DNA from: Mycobacterium sp. Aquia_213
Lineage (GTDB): Bacteria; Actinomycetota; Actinomycetes; Mycobacteriales; Mycobacteriaceae
Assembly (NCBI RefSeq): GCF_026625985.1
Contig: NZ_CP113116.1
Coordinates: forward strand, 5,084,001-5,148,000
DNA: 64,000 nt
Reading direction: 5' to 3'
Below are positions 26,524 through 35,040 of this stretch, piece by piece. Both the position numbers and the translations under genes were made by a program. Position 1 is the stretch's first letter. Every line of letters begins with the position of its first letter. The notes beneath the pieces were generated by a model. That model saw nothing but the letters and a program-made list of their open reading frames with translations. It had not been told where the DNA came from and did not search any database.

Positions 26524-28019
26524 GCCGAATCCTCGTTCAAGGGTTTGAGCGTCACGATATTTTGACCCGATTCCCGCGCAGGTTCTCGAAGAGCAATGTG
26601 CTTGCCACAGTTGGGACAGAACTTTTCCGCGGGGTGGTGTTCCGCTCCGCAACTGGCACAATAATGAGGCTCGATCGCCGGGAAAGCACGCTCGCCGGCA
26701 AAGCCGCTGACGGGTTCCGGCCCGCCGGAAACCTCCGGCAAACCGGCGGTTTCGGCTTCGCCGAGACGCTGCCGACGACTCTTGAGCACCATGAACGCCA
26801 CCCAGCCGCCGATGATGATAAGCACCATTAGGCTCCCGCTTACGATGTACCACAACAGGTTTGAGTCATGGAACACCGAGACATCACCGTACCGCTGCCG
26901 CAGATTGGCGGCACTCGTCTTCAACTCGGCTAGTCCGGGATAGTCCGGCGACAGCGCCGCGGCCTGGTCGAAGTTCTTGATCGCATCGCTGTAGTGGCCG
27001 GAGTAGTAGCTACTGAGGCCCTTGCGGTAGTACAAGTCGGCGGGACCGAGCATCGGCTTCACGGCCTTGCCGGCCAGTATCACCGCGAGACGATCCGCCG
27101 GTGTGATGAAGTTGAACGGTTGCGGTTCGCCGACGGGGCCGAAGCTGTTAACGCCGATCACATTGCCGTCCAAAGCAATCGTCGGGCCCCCGCTCATGCC
27201 TTCCGAGACCGCGGCGTCGATTTCATACTCCGGCATGGTCCGGATGGTCGACTTCTTGTTCACCTTGCCGCTCTTATTCGTTGGATCCAACGACGGACCG
27301 GTAACCCGCTGGGTGGTTTCCGGGAAACCCACCGCGAGAACCGGCGTGCCGATGCTGACATCACCGTCGCCAGCCAGCACGGATGACGGCATGTTGTGCT
27401 GTTCCACCTTCAGCAGCGCGACGTCCCCCTTGCTGAGGGGCCGGAAATCCACCACATTGGCAGGCAGCTTGCCGGCGAGCTTTGTACCCGTGCCGTAGAA
27501 CAGCGTGACGCCGACCTCGGGACCCCGGTCGGGGCTGTTGCCCTCGAACCGTGCGTTCTTCCGAAGATAATCTGCCGTCGCGACGGGGTCCTGGCCGGTG
27601 GACGCTTCCGGAAACTGATCGATATAGGCGCTCGCGGCGCTCTTGGCGATGGCATCTTTCGCGGTCTCCGGATCAACACAGTGCCCCGCGGTCGCCACCC
27701 AACCGTCGGGGTTGACCACGAAACCGGTGCACGACCAGGTGGCCTCGAAGGGAAGATCCAAGCCCGGTCCAAATTCAGACAGCAGCTGCCCGTCGGGCAG
27801 CCGCACGCGACCTGAAGTTTGGGCGGCCAGATAGACCACGGCGGGCCGTATCAGGGCTGCCGCCCTTTCCTCCGGGTTGGCTTGGGGCCGGCCGCCATCG
27901 GCGACCGCGGCGCCCGGCGCGCCAACCAACACCGCCACACCGGCCGTCAACACCAACGCGAACGCTCGGCCGCTGCGAGGGACTGACCGATTTCTCGCCC
28001 GGCTCGCTCGTCGGGACAT
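26520..28019 (-). CDS. Membrane-anchored trypsin-like protease with TPR and zinc ribbon
   Basis: A 499-residue exported protein. Order of parts: signal peptide (about residues 1-41), a trypsin-like protease domain with His113 (TAGHC), Asp199 (KGDVALLKVE) and Ser276 (EGMSGGPT), one TPR-like repeat (about 327-362), a membrane segment (about 388-412), and a C-terminal zinc ribbon with Cys454, Cys457, Cys468 and Cys471. The protease would lie outside the membrane and the ribbon inside, suggesting a signalling or adaptor role. The catalytic triad is intact. ATG 28019 has a GAGGAGG site, so the longer frame is rejected. In M. tuberculosis, as far as I recall, no such gene lies between the Rv0565c and gpdA1 counterparts. 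Confidence 0.85.
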   Translation of the reverse strand: MSRRASRARNRSVPRSGRAFALVLTAGVAVLVGAPGAAVADGGRPQANPEERAAALIRPAVVYLAAQTSGRVRLPDGQLLSEFGPGLDLPFEATWSCTGFVVNPDGWVATAGHCVDPETAKDAIAKSAASAYIDQFPEASTGQDPVATADYLRKNARFEGNSPDRGPEVGVTLFYGTGTKLAGKLPANVVDFRPLSKGDVALLKVEQHNMPSSVLAGDGDVSIGTPVLAVGFPETTQRVTGPSLDPTNKSGKVNKKSTIRTMPEYEIDAAVSEGMSGGPTIALDGNVIGVNSFGPVGEPQPFNFITPADRLAVILAGKAVKPMLGPADLYYRKGLSSYYSGHYSDAIKNFDQAAALSPDYPGLAELKTSAANLRQRYGDVSVFHDSNLLWYIVSGSLMVLIIIGGWVAFMVLKSRRQRLGEAETAGLPEVSGGPEPVSGFAGERAFPAIEPHYCASCGAEHHPAEKFCPNCGKHIALREPARESGQNIVTLKPLNEDSA

Positions 28020-28192
28020 GATTCCTCCTCGATGAAGCGCTGACCTTGACGATCCGGCGCCAAGGGTGCGATCGGGTAGGGGCCGAAGTCCCATCCTCGG
28101 AGGTCGTTGGTTTGGACTTCATCCGGCGGCGGCCAGGCCCACTCCGAGTGAACTGCTACTAAATGTGAGGTTTCGGCAATACGCTGAGCTTC

Positions 28193-29218
28193 ATGGCAGG
28201 CGAGAAGCGCGAACCCAAAGTCGTTGTCCTTGGCGGTGGTTCCTGGGGAACCACGGTGGCCTCCATCTGCGCACGCCGAGGACCGACGCTGCAGTGGGTG
28301 CGCTCCGAAGAGACCGCAAAGGACATCAACGAGAATCACCGCAACTCGCGCTACCTGGGCGATGACGTCGAACTGAGCGACACGCTGCGCGCCACCAATG
28401 ATTTCGCGGAGGCCGCCAACTGCGCCGACGTCGTCATCATGGGTGTGCCCTCGCACGGTTTCCGCGGTGTGCTCACCGAACTCGGTAAGGAATTGCGACC
28501 CTGGGTGCCGGTGGTGTCGCTGGTCAAGGGGCTCGAGCAGGGCACCAATATGCGGATGTCGCAGATCATCGAGGAGGTACTGCCCGGTCATCCGGCGGGC
28601 ATCCTGGCGGGACCGAACATTGCCCGCGAGGTGGGCGAGGGCTATGCCGCCGCGGCCGTGCTGGCGATGCCCGACCAGCATCTGGCCACCCGGCTGGCGG
28701 CGTTGTTCCGCACCCGGCGCTTCCGGGTGTACACCAGCGACGACGTCGTCGGTGTCGAGATGGCGGGCGCGCTCAAGAACGTCTACGCGATTGCCGTCGG
28801 GATGGGTTACTCGCTGGGCATCGGCGAGAACACCCGTGCGCTGGTCATCGCCCGGGCGCTACGCGAGATGACGAAGCTGGGCGTGGCGCTGGGCGGAGAC
28901 CCGGAAACCTTTCCCGGACTGGCCGGCCTGGGCGACCTGATCGTCACGTGTACCAGCCAGCGCAGCCGCAACCGCCACGTTGGTGAACAACTCGGCTCGG
29001 GCAAGTCGATCGACGAGATCATCGCGTCGATGAATCAGGTGGCCGAGGGCGTGAAGGCCGCCAGCGTGATCATGGAGTTCGCCAACGAATGCGGGCTGAG
29101 CATGCCGATCGCGCGCGAAGTCGACGGCGTGATCAACCACGGCTCGTCGGTCGAGCAGGCTTACAGCGGCCTGATCGCCGAGGTCCCCGGACACGAGGTA
29201 CACGGTTCCGGCTTCTAG
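28193..29218 (+). CDS. gpsA: NAD(P)-dependent glycerol-3-phosphate dehydrogenase
   Basis: Reduces dihydroxyacetone phosphate to sn-glycerol-3-phosphate for phospholipid synthesis. The 341-residue protein has the N-terminal Rossmann loop VVLGGGSWGTTVA, the conserved GPNIAREV block, the catalytic Lys region VEMAGALKNVYAIAVGM and the substrate Arg-Asn motif TSQRSRNRHVG. It corresponds to M. tuberculosis gpdA1 (Rv0564c). The full length and all motifs are normal. It stands alone between the protease and msrB genes. Confidence 0.96.
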   Translation: MAGEKREPKVVVLGGGSWGTTVASICARRGPTLQWVRSEETAKDINENHRNSRYLGDDVELSDTLRATNDFAEAANCADVVIMGVPSHGFRGVLTELGKELRPWVPVVSLVKGLEQGTNMRMSQIIEEVLPGHPAGILAGPNIAREVGEGYAAAAVLAMPDQHLATRLAALFRTRRFRVYTSDDVVGVEMAGALKNVYAIAVGMGYSLGIGENTRALVIARALREMTKLGVALGGDPETFPGLAGLGDLIVTCTSQRSRNRHVGEQLGSGKSIDEIIASMNQVAEGVKAASVIMEFANECGLSMPIAREVDGVINHGSSVEQAYSGLIAEVPGHEVHGSGF

Positions 29219-29265
29219 CCGAGCCCGAATAGCCCTAAGCCGCTGCGCAATTCGCGGCCGCTGAG

Positions 29266-29793
29266 CTAGGTAGGTCGGAAGCGCAGCGCCACGCCGTTCA
29301 TGCAGTAGCGCAGTCCGGTCGGTTGGGGGCCATCGTCGAAGACGTGGCCGAGGTGCCCGCCGCAACGGCTGCAGAGCACCTCGGTGCGTGTCATGCCCCC
29401 GGCGCTGTCCCGCCGCTCGATTACGGCGTTGCTCAGGGCTTTCCAAAAACTCGGCCAGCCCGTGCCGCTGTCGAACTTGGTGGAAGACGAGAACAAGTCC
29501 TGTCCACAGCCCGCACATCCGAAAATCCCGGTGCGATGTTCATCGTTGAGCGGGCTGCTGTAGGGCATCTCGGTGGACGCCGTACGAAGCACCGCGTACT
29601 GCTGTGGGGTCAGAAGTTGGCGCCACTCCGCGTCGGTATGGGTGACCTCGAATGCATCGGTCGGAGGGCTCGGCGCACCGGCCGCCAGCGCGGCACCCAG
29701 TGAACTACACCCGGCGAGCACGCCGAAAACCGCGGTGCCAAGCAGCATGCGGCGGCGGCCCAGAGCCGACCGCGGTGGTGTCGGGGCGGTCAT
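29266..29793 (-). CDS. msrB: Exported methionine-R-sulfoxide reductase (MsrB), Tat/lipoprotein type
   Basis: Reduces the R-epimer of methionine sulfoxide in proteins. The 175-residue protein has the two zinc pairs CAGC and CSRC and the catalytic Cys164 in RYCMNGVALRF. The family core FDSGTGWPSFW is present. The N-terminus is unusual for a mycobacterial MsrB: RRR (13-15), a hydrophobic stretch and the lipobox LAGC (26-29), which together suggest export, perhaps through Tat, and lipid anchoring. It would therefore repair envelope proteins, unlike the cytoplasmic MsrB. Its extracellular electron donor is unknown. Confidence 0.92.
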   Translation of the reverse strand: MTAPTPPRSALGRRRMLLGTAVFGVLAGCSSLGAALAAGAPSPPTDAFEVTHTDAEWRQLLTPQQYAVLRTASTEMPYSSPLNDEHRTGIFGCAGCGQDLFSSSTKFDSGTGWPSFWKALSNAVIERRDSAGGMTRTEVLCSRCGGHLGHVFDDGPQPTGLRYCMNGVALRFRPT

Positions 29794-29848
29794 CTTGCAA
29801 GCATAGGCCGATTACGCGGCAGGTCGATCGGCCCTGATCGCGGCTGCG

Positions 29849-30709
29849 TCAGCCGCGTGCCATCGCTTCCAGCCGGCGGATGCGGTCCTCGATCGGCGGG
29901 TGCGTCGAGAACATCGAGCCGATCCGCTCACCGGCGCGGAACGGGTTGGCGATCATCAGGTGCGCCTGGCTGGCCAGCTGCGGCTCGGGCGGCAGCGGGG
30001 CCGCCTGCACACCGCCGGAAATCTTGCGCAGGGCCGACGCCAACGCCAGCGGGTCGCCGGTCAACACCGCGCCCGACTCATCGGCCTGATACTCCCGCGA
30101 TCGTGACACCGCCAGCTTGACCACCGTGGCCGCGATCGGGCCCAGCAGCGAAACCAGCAGCAGCGCAAAGGGATTCTCGCCATCGCGGTTGCCGCCGAAC
30201 ATGCCGGCCCACAGCGCCATGTTGGCCAGGGCGGTGATCACGCCCGCGAGCGCGCCGGCCACACAGGAGATCAGGATGTCGCGGTTGTAGACGTGTGAGA
30301 GCTCGTGGCCCAGCACGGCGCGCAGCTCGCGCTCGTTGAGGAGGTCCACGATGCCGGTGGTGCAACAGACCGCGGCGTTGCGCGGGTTACGCCCGGTGGC
30401 GAACGCATTGGGAGCGTTGGTGTCGCTGATGTACAGCCGGGGCATCGGCTGGTGCGCGGCGGTGGCCAGCTCGCGCACGATCTGATAGATCACCGGCGCC
30501 TGGAGTTCGGAAACCGGCTGGGCGTGCATCGCGCGCAAAGCCAGCTTGTCGCTGTTGTAGTACGTGTAGACGTTCATGCCGATGGCGAACATCAACGCCA
30601 GGAACATCGCCGTCCTGCCGAACAGCGAGCCCACGAACACGATCATCGCGGACATACCGGCCAACAGCAGGAAGGTCTTCAGCCTGTTGGCGTGCGGATG
30701 CCAGGTCAT
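29849..30709 (-). CDS. htpX: Membrane zinc protease HtpX
   Basis: A 286-residue M48 family metalloprotease that degrades damaged membrane proteins, the counterpart of M. tuberculosis Rv0563. Two N-terminal membrane segments (about 12-50) precede the active site HELSH (135-139), followed by two further hydrophobic segments, and the third zinc ligand is in the YQADESGA block. AAAGGAGGA gives a strong ribosome site before ATG 30709. It is downstream of no other gene on its strand except grcC1, about 100 bp away. Confidence 0.96.
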   Translation of the reverse strand: MTWHPHANRLKTFLLLAGMSAMIVFVGSLFGRTAMFLALMFAIGMNVYTYYNSDKLALRAMHAQPVSELQAPVIYQIVRELATAAHQPMPRLYISDTNAPNAFATGRNPRNAAVCCTTGIVDLLNERELRAVLGHELSHVYNRDILISCVAGALAGVITALANMALWAGMFGGNRDGENPFALLLVSLLGPIAATVVKLAVSRSREYQADESGAVLTGDPLALASALRKISGGVQAAPLPPEPQLASQAHLMIANPFRAGERIGSMFSTHPPIEDRIRRLEAMARG

Positions 30710-30806
30710 CGGTGTCCTCCTTTGAGAAGACGTGGGAGAACTCGTTCATTGCTTGACTGCTGTGTCAATTGAACGCCCCGGATGACCTTCCGGGTTCCAT
30801 GACTCG

Positions 30807-31814
30807 CTAGCCGTGCCTGCTGATCGTGTAGTCGACCAACGTCTGCAACGCGCGACGGCCGGCAACGTCCGGCAAAAGCCCCAGCTCATGGTGGGCTTTG
30901 GCGGCGTACTGCGCCAGAAATTCCTTGGCCTGGGCCATGCCCGCCGACGCCCGCAACAGCCTCAGCGCCTCGGCCACCGCGTCGTCGTCTTCGACCGGAC
31001 CGGCCAGCAGCTCGCGCAGGCGATCGCCGTCGGGCCCGGGTTGTTGCAGCGCGAAGACCATCGGCAGGGTGCGCACGCCTTCGCGGATGTCGGTTCCGGG
31101 CAGCTTGCCCGACTCGTGCGAGTCGCTGTCGATGTCGATGATGTCGTCCGAGATCTGAAACGCGGTGCCGACGATGCCGCCGAGCCGAGTCAGTCGTGCG
31201 ACCTGATCGTCGTCGGCCCCGGAGAACATCGCGCCGAACTGGCCGGCCGCCGCGATCAGGCAGGCCGTCTTCTCGTACACCACCTTCAGGTAGTGCTCGA
31301 TCGAATCCGCCCCATCGGCAACCCCGCGGGTTTCGCGCATCTGCCCGGTCACCAGCTGAGCGAACGTTTCGGCGATCAGCCGCACCGCCTCCGGCCCGAG
31401 CCGCGACACCAGCCGCGACGCCGTCGCAAAGAGGTAGTCGCCGGCCAGGATCGCGACGCTGTTGCTCCAGCGCACATTGGCGGTCTGCGCGCCGCGGCGG
31501 ACCTCGGCCTCGTCCATCACGTCGTCGTGGTACAGCGTGGCCAGGTGGACCAGCTCGATGACCGCGCCGGCAATCGTCACCTCAGGCGCATCCGGGCTCG
31601 GCCCGACCTGCGCCGACAGCACGGTGAACAACGGCCGGAACCGCTTGCCGCCGGCCTTGAATAGATGTGTCAACGAATCGGTCATGATCTCGTCGGCGCT
31701 GCGCAACTCGACGTCCATGAGCTGCTCGATCTTTGCGACGCCGTCGCGCACCGTCGTGGCGAACGCGGCGTCGCCAAAGTCAATGCCCGCTACCACCGTC
31801 GCCGGAGTACTCAC
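30807..31814 (-). CDS. grcC1: Polyprenyl diphosphate synthase
   Basis: A 335-residue trans-prenyltransferase that condenses isopentenyl diphosphate onto an allylic primer to make a long polyprenyl chain, probably the menaquinone side chain. The two Asp-rich motifs are DDVMD (residues 97-101) and DDIIDID in the second half, both intact. GKRFRPL (56-62) binds the diphosphate. GTG 31814 begins VSTPATVVAG, which fits family N-termini; the longer open frame continues into the divergent menJ gene. It is the counterpart of M. tuberculosis Rv0562 and lies back to back with menJ, 15 bp apart. Confidence 0.95.
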   Translation of the reverse strand: MSTPATVVAGIDFGDAAFATTVRDGVAKIEQLMDVELRSADEIMTDSLTHLFKAGGKRFRPLFTVLSAQVGPSPDAPEVTIAGAVIELVHLATLYHDDVMDEAEVRRGAQTANVRWSNSVAILAGDYLFATASRLVSRLGPEAVRLIAETFAQLVTGQMRETRGVADGADSIEHYLKVVYEKTACLIAAAGQFGAMFSGADDDQVARLTRLGGIVGTAFQISDDIIDIDSDSHESGKLPGTDIREGVRTLPMVFALQQPGPDGDRLRELLAGPVEDDDAVAEALRLLRASAGMAQAKEFLAQYAAKAHHELGLLPDVAGRRALQTLVDYTISRHG

Positions 31815-31835
31815 GCGACCAACATACTGGTGGGC
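31815..31835. promoter_or_regulatory. Back-to-back promoter region of grcC1 and menJ
   Basis: Only 15-21 bp separate the two divergent start codons. On the minus strand TATGTT (31826-31821) ends 6 bases before the grcC1 GTG. On the plus strand CATACT (31823-31828) ends 7 bases before a menJ GTG at 31836. Both therefore fit -10 elements for leaderless transcripts that overlap each other. The -35 regions would lie inside the opposite genes. Confidence 0.4.
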
Positions 31836-33065
31836 GTGGACGCGAAGGCCTCCGGAGCCGAAGTGGTGGTCGTGGGTGCCGGACCTGCCGGTTCGGCGGC
31901 CGCCGCGTGGGCCGCACGCGCGGGCCGCGACGTGCTCGTCGTCGACTCCGCCGCCTTCCCCCGCGACAAGCCGTGCGGCGACGGGCTGACTCCGCGCGCG
32001 GTCGCCGAGTGCGAGCGGCTGGGGCTGGGCGACTGGCTGGATACCCGCATCCGGCATCGGGGTTTACGCATGAGCGGGTTCGGCGGCGAGGTCGAAGTGG
32101 ATTGGCCCGGCCCGTCGTTCCCGTCGACGGGCAGCGCGGTGGCCCGCCTCGAGCTGGACGACCGGATCCGCAAAGTCGCCGAGGAGTCCGGGGCGCGCAT
32201 GCTGCTCGGCACTAAAGCCGTTGGTGTGCACCATGACTCGTCACGAAGAGTGACTTCGCTGCTATTGGCCGACGGCACCGAGGTGCGCTGCGGCCAGCTG
32301 ATCGTCGCCGACGGCGCCCGCTCCCCGCTGGGCCGCAAGCTCGGCCGGCGCTGGCATCAAGAGACGGTGTACGGCGTCGCGGCGCGCGGGTATCTGACCA
32401 CCCCGCGCAGCGAGGACCCCTGGCTGACATCGCATCTCGAGCTCCGCTCCCCCGACGGCGCCGTGCTGCCGGGGTATGGCTGGATCTTCCCGTTGGGCAA
32501 CGGCGAGGTGAACATCGGCGTCGGAGCGCTGTCGACATCGAAGCGGCCGGCCGACTTGTCGCTGCGACCGCTGATCTCCTACTACACCGACCTGCGCCGC
32601 GACGAGTGGGGCTTTACCGGTGAGCCGCGGGCCATCTCGTCGGCACTGCTGCCGATGGGCGGCGCGGTCTCCGGGGTGGCGGGGCCGAACTGGATGCTGA
32701 TCGGCGACGCCGCGGCCTGCGTGAACCCGCTGAACGGCGAAGGCATCGACTACGGACTGGAGACCGGGCGGCTGGCCGCCGAGCTGCTGGACTCGGGCGA
32801 CTTGTCGAAAGTGTGGCCGTCGCTGTTGTCCGATCACTACGGCCGCGGATTCTCCGTCGCGCGCCGGCTGGCGCTGCTGCTGACCTTCCAGCGGTTCCTG
32901 CCTGCGACGGGCCCCATGGCGATGCGCTCGACCACGCTGATGACCATCGCCGTGCGGGTGATGGCCAACCTGGTCACCGACGACGACGCCGACTGGGTGG
33001 CCCGGGCGTGGCGCGGCGGTGGCCGGTTTTCGCGGCTCCTCGATCGTCGAACGCCGTTCAGCTGA
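31830..33065 (+). CDS. menJ: Menaquinone reductase (geranylgeranyl reductase family)
   Basis: FAD-dependent reductase that saturates one isoprene double bond of menaquinone-9, giving MK-9(II-H2); counterpart of M. tuberculosis Rv0561c. The 411-residue protein has the FAD loop VVVVGAGPAGSAAAAWAA, the family PCGDGLTPRAV segment and the second FAD motif GDAAACVNPLNGEGIDYGLE. GTG 31830 and GTG 31836 are both possible starts; the latter fits a leaderless transcript. It is divergent from grcC1, which makes the chain it later modifies. Confidence 0.94.
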   Translation: MGVDAKASGAEVVVVGAGPAGSAAAAWAARAGRDVLVVDSAAFPRDKPCGDGLTPRAVAECERLGLGDWLDTRIRHRGLRMSGFGGEVEVDWPGPSFPSTGSAVARLELDDRIRKVAEESGARMLLGTKAVGVHHDSSRRVTSLLLADGTEVRCGQLIVADGARSPLGRKLGRRWHQETVYGVAARGYLTTPRSEDPWLTSHLELRSPDGAVLPGYGWIFPLGNGEVNIGVGALSTSKRPADLSLRPLISYYTDLRRDEWGFTGEPRAISSALLPMGGAVSGVAGPNWMLIGDAAACVNPLNGEGIDYGLETGRLAAELLDSGDLSKVWPSLLSDHYGRGFSVARRLALLLTFQRFLPATGPMAMRSTTLMTIAVRVMANLVTDDDADWVARAWRGGGRFSRLLDRRTPFS

Positions 33066-33114
33066 ACCAACTTTTCGCACCCGGCGATCCAACACGTGCA
33101 CAATATCAACTTCG

Positions 33115-33143
33115 TTGACATGTATCAGTGTGCTTGATATATC
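33115..33143 (+). promoter_or_regulatory. SigA-type promoter with nested inverted repeat, leaderless
   Basis: TTGACA (33115-33120), a 17-base spacer and TATATC (33138-33143) form a near-consensus promoter. The distance to ATG 33151 is 7 bases, so transcription would begin at the start codon. Two inverted repeats overlap it: TGTATCA-N7-TGATATA (33121-33141, one mismatch) and ATATCAA/TTGATAT (33103-33109 and 33134-33140). In M. tuberculosis the orthologous gene Rv0560c is known to be induced by salicylate, so an operator here is expected. Confidence 0.65.
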
Positions 33144-33150
33144 TGGAGGC

Positions 33151-33822
33151 ATGACTCAACCAACTGATTTCGAGTTCGAATCGGCCTATCGCGGTGAATC
33201 CAGCCTTGGCGAGGGCGTGCGCCCACCTTGGAGCATCGGTACCCCGCAACCGGAGCTGTCCGCGCTGATCGACCAGGGCAAGTTCCACGGCGACGTGCTC
33301 GACGTGGGCTGCGGCGAAGCAGCCATCTCGATGACGCTGGCCGAACTCGGCCACAACACCCTGGGGCTTGATCTCTCGCCCACCGCGATCGAGCTCGCCC
33401 GCCGCGAGGCCGAGAAGTGGGGCCTGAACAGGGCCACCTTCGAGGTCGCCGATATCAGCTCGTTCACCGGGCATGACGGCCGGTTCGGCACCATCGTCGA
33501 CAGCACCCTGTTCCACTCCATTCCGGTCGAGCTGCGCGAGGGCTACCAGCAGTCGATCAGCCGCGCCGCCGCTCCTGGCGCCTCCTACTTCGCCCTGGTT
33601 TTCGACAAGGCGGGCGCACCGGGTGGGCCGATCAACGCGGTGACCGCCGACGAGCTGCGCGACGCCGTGTCGAAGTACTGGGTCGTCGACGAGATCCGGC
33701 CGGCCCGCATCTACGCCAACCTGCCGGACGAGTCTCCCGAGATGCCGTTCGTCGACGTCCGCACCGAATCCAACGGCCTGAAGTCGGTCAGCGCCTGGCT
33801 GCTGATCGCCCATCGGGACTGA
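33151..33822 (+). CDS. SAM-dependent methyltransferase (Rv0560c-like, salicylate-inducible type)
   Basis: A 223-residue class I methyltransferase with the SAM loop VLDVGCGEAAISMTLAELG (about residues 50-68) and the acidic GLDLSP after strand 2. The ortholog Rv0560c of M. tuberculosis is strongly induced by salicylate and related compounds and can N-methylate certain quinone-like or heteroaromatic inhibitors. GGAGG lies only one base before ATG 33151, too close for normal use, which fits a leaderless message from the promoter just upstream. It follows menJ by about 85 bp. Confidence 0.9.
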   Translation: MTQPTDFEFESAYRGESSLGEGVRPPWSIGTPQPELSALIDQGKFHGDVLDVGCGEAAISMTLAELGHNTLGLDLSPTAIELARREAEKWGLNRATFEVADISSFTGHDGRFGTIVDSTLFHSIPVELREGYQQSISRAAAPGASYFALVFDKAGAPGGPINAVTADELRDAVSKYWVVDEIRPARIYANLPDESPEMPFVDVRTESNGLKSVSAWLLIAHRD

Positions 33823-33828
33823 TCATCG

Positions 33829-33859
33829 TTGAGACCGAGTCGTTATCCCGGTGTATAGT
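33829..33859 (+). promoter_or_regulatory. Probable promoter of the DUF732 gene
   Basis: TATAGT at 33854-33859 ends 7 bases before ATG 33867, and TTGAGA lies at 33829-33834 with a 19-base gap. The -10 placement again predicts a leaderless transcript. The long spacer makes the -35 assignment weaker than the -10. Confidence 0.45.
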
Positions 33860-33866
33860 CCGGCTA

Positions 33867-34277
33867 ATGAGGGGTACCAAGCTGCTTGCAGGCGTCGCCG
33901 TGGCGGCCGCCGCCACCATCACGCTGGGCGCGCCGGCACTCGCCGACCCGACGACGCCGCCGCTGCCGCCACCGGCGCCGACACCGCTGAGGACTCCGTC
34001 GCCGCCCAGCGACTACGACGCCCCGTTCAAGCAAACCGTGAACGGCTTCGGCATCTACCAGCCGCAGGACCAGCTCGCGTGGCTGGGCAAGATCACCTGC
34101 GACCGGCTGGGCCGGGGCGTGGACCACGACGCGTACCAGTCGGCGAACTTCATCCAGCACAACCTGCCGCGGGGCACCAGTCAGGGACAGGCGTTCCAGT
34201 TCCTCGGTGCGGCCGTCGATCACTACTGCCCGGACCAGGTGGGCGTGGTGCAGGCAGCCGGGAATCACCCGAACTAA
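33867..34277 (+). CDS. Secreted DUF732 protein (Rv0559c-like)
   Basis: A 136-residue exported protein. The signal peptide ends near ALA (about residue 27), followed by a Pro/Thr-rich stretch and a helical domain with two conserved Cys (KITCDRLG and DHYCPDQ), the DUF732 pattern common in mycobacterial secreted proteins. The counterpart in M. tuberculosis, Rv0559c, lies next to Rv0560c and is likewise reported to be salicylate-responsive. It ends exactly where the convergent menG gene ends. Function unknown. Confidence 0.9.
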   Translation: MRGTKLLAGVAVAAAATITLGAPALADPTTPPLPPPAPTPLRTPSPPSDYDAPFKQTVNGFGIYQPQDQLAWLGKITCDRLGRGVDHDAYQSANFIQHNLPRGTSQGQAFQFLGAAVDHYCPDQVGVVQAAGNHPN

Positions 34278-34970
34278 TCAGCGCAGGGGCTTATGCCCCG
34301 CGTGTAGCGCCACGATTCCGCCGGTCAGGTTGCGCCAGCGCACGCCCGACCATCCCGCTTGCGTCATCTGCTCTGCCAGTGCGGCCTGATCGGGCCACGC
34401 CCTGATCGACTCCGCGAGATACACGTACGCATCGGGGTTGCTCGACACCGTCTGCGCCACCCTCGGCAGCGTCCGCATCAGATACTCCTTGTAGACGGTG
34501 GCGAACAGCGCGTTGGTGGGCGTGGAGAATTCGCACACCACCAGGCGTCCGCCGGGCCGGGTGACCCGGGCCATCTCGCGCAGCCCCGCCCGCGGGTCGG
34601 CGACGTTGCGCAACCCGAAACTGATTGTGACGGCATCGAATACGCCGTCGGCGAACGGCAGTTTGGTGGCATCGCCGGCGACCTTCGGCACCTTGCGCTC
34701 TGCGCCGGCCGCGAGCATCCCAACCGAGAAATCGGCCGCCACACACCAGGCGCCGGATTTCTCCAACTCCACCGTGGACACCGCGGTACCCGCGGCCAGG
34801 TCGAGCACCTTGTGGCCGGGTCCGATCCGCAGTGCCGAACGGGTGGCCCGTCGCCAATACCGGTCCTGCCCCAGCGACAGCACGGTGTTGGTCAGGTCAT
34901 AACGACGGGCGACGCCGTCGAACATCGACGCGACCTCCCGGGGATCCTTGTCCAAGGCCGCACGACTCAC
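34278..34970 (-). CDS. menG: Demethylmenaquinone methyltransferase
   Basis: Adds the C-methyl group to demethylmenaquinone using SAM, the step that produces menaquinone. The 230-residue protein has the UbiE/MenG signatures YDLTNTVLSLGQDRYWRR near the N-terminus, VLDLAAGTAVSTVEL (SAM loop) and the second signature RNVADPRAGLREMARVTRPGG. GTG 34970 begins VSRAALDKDPREVASMFD, which matches family starts; the open frame upstream overlaps the SDR gene. It is the counterpart of M. tuberculosis Rv0558 (named menH or ubiE there). Confidence 0.95.
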   Translation of the reverse strand: MSRAALDKDPREVASMFDGVARRYDLTNTVLSLGQDRYWRRATRSALRIGPGHKVLDLAAGTAVSTVELEKSGAWCVAADFSVGMLAAGAERKVPKVAGDATKLPFADGVFDAVTISFGLRNVADPRAGLREMARVTRPGGRLVVCEFSTPTNALFATVYKEYLMRTLPRVAQTVSSNPDAYVYLAESIRAWPDQAALAEQMTQAGWSGVRWRNLTGGIVALHAGHKPLR

Positions 34971-35040
34971 GACGAAGACGCTACCCCGCCCAATCCGGCC
35001 GCTCGGGAATGGTGCGCCGGCGAACGCGTTACACAACGGC

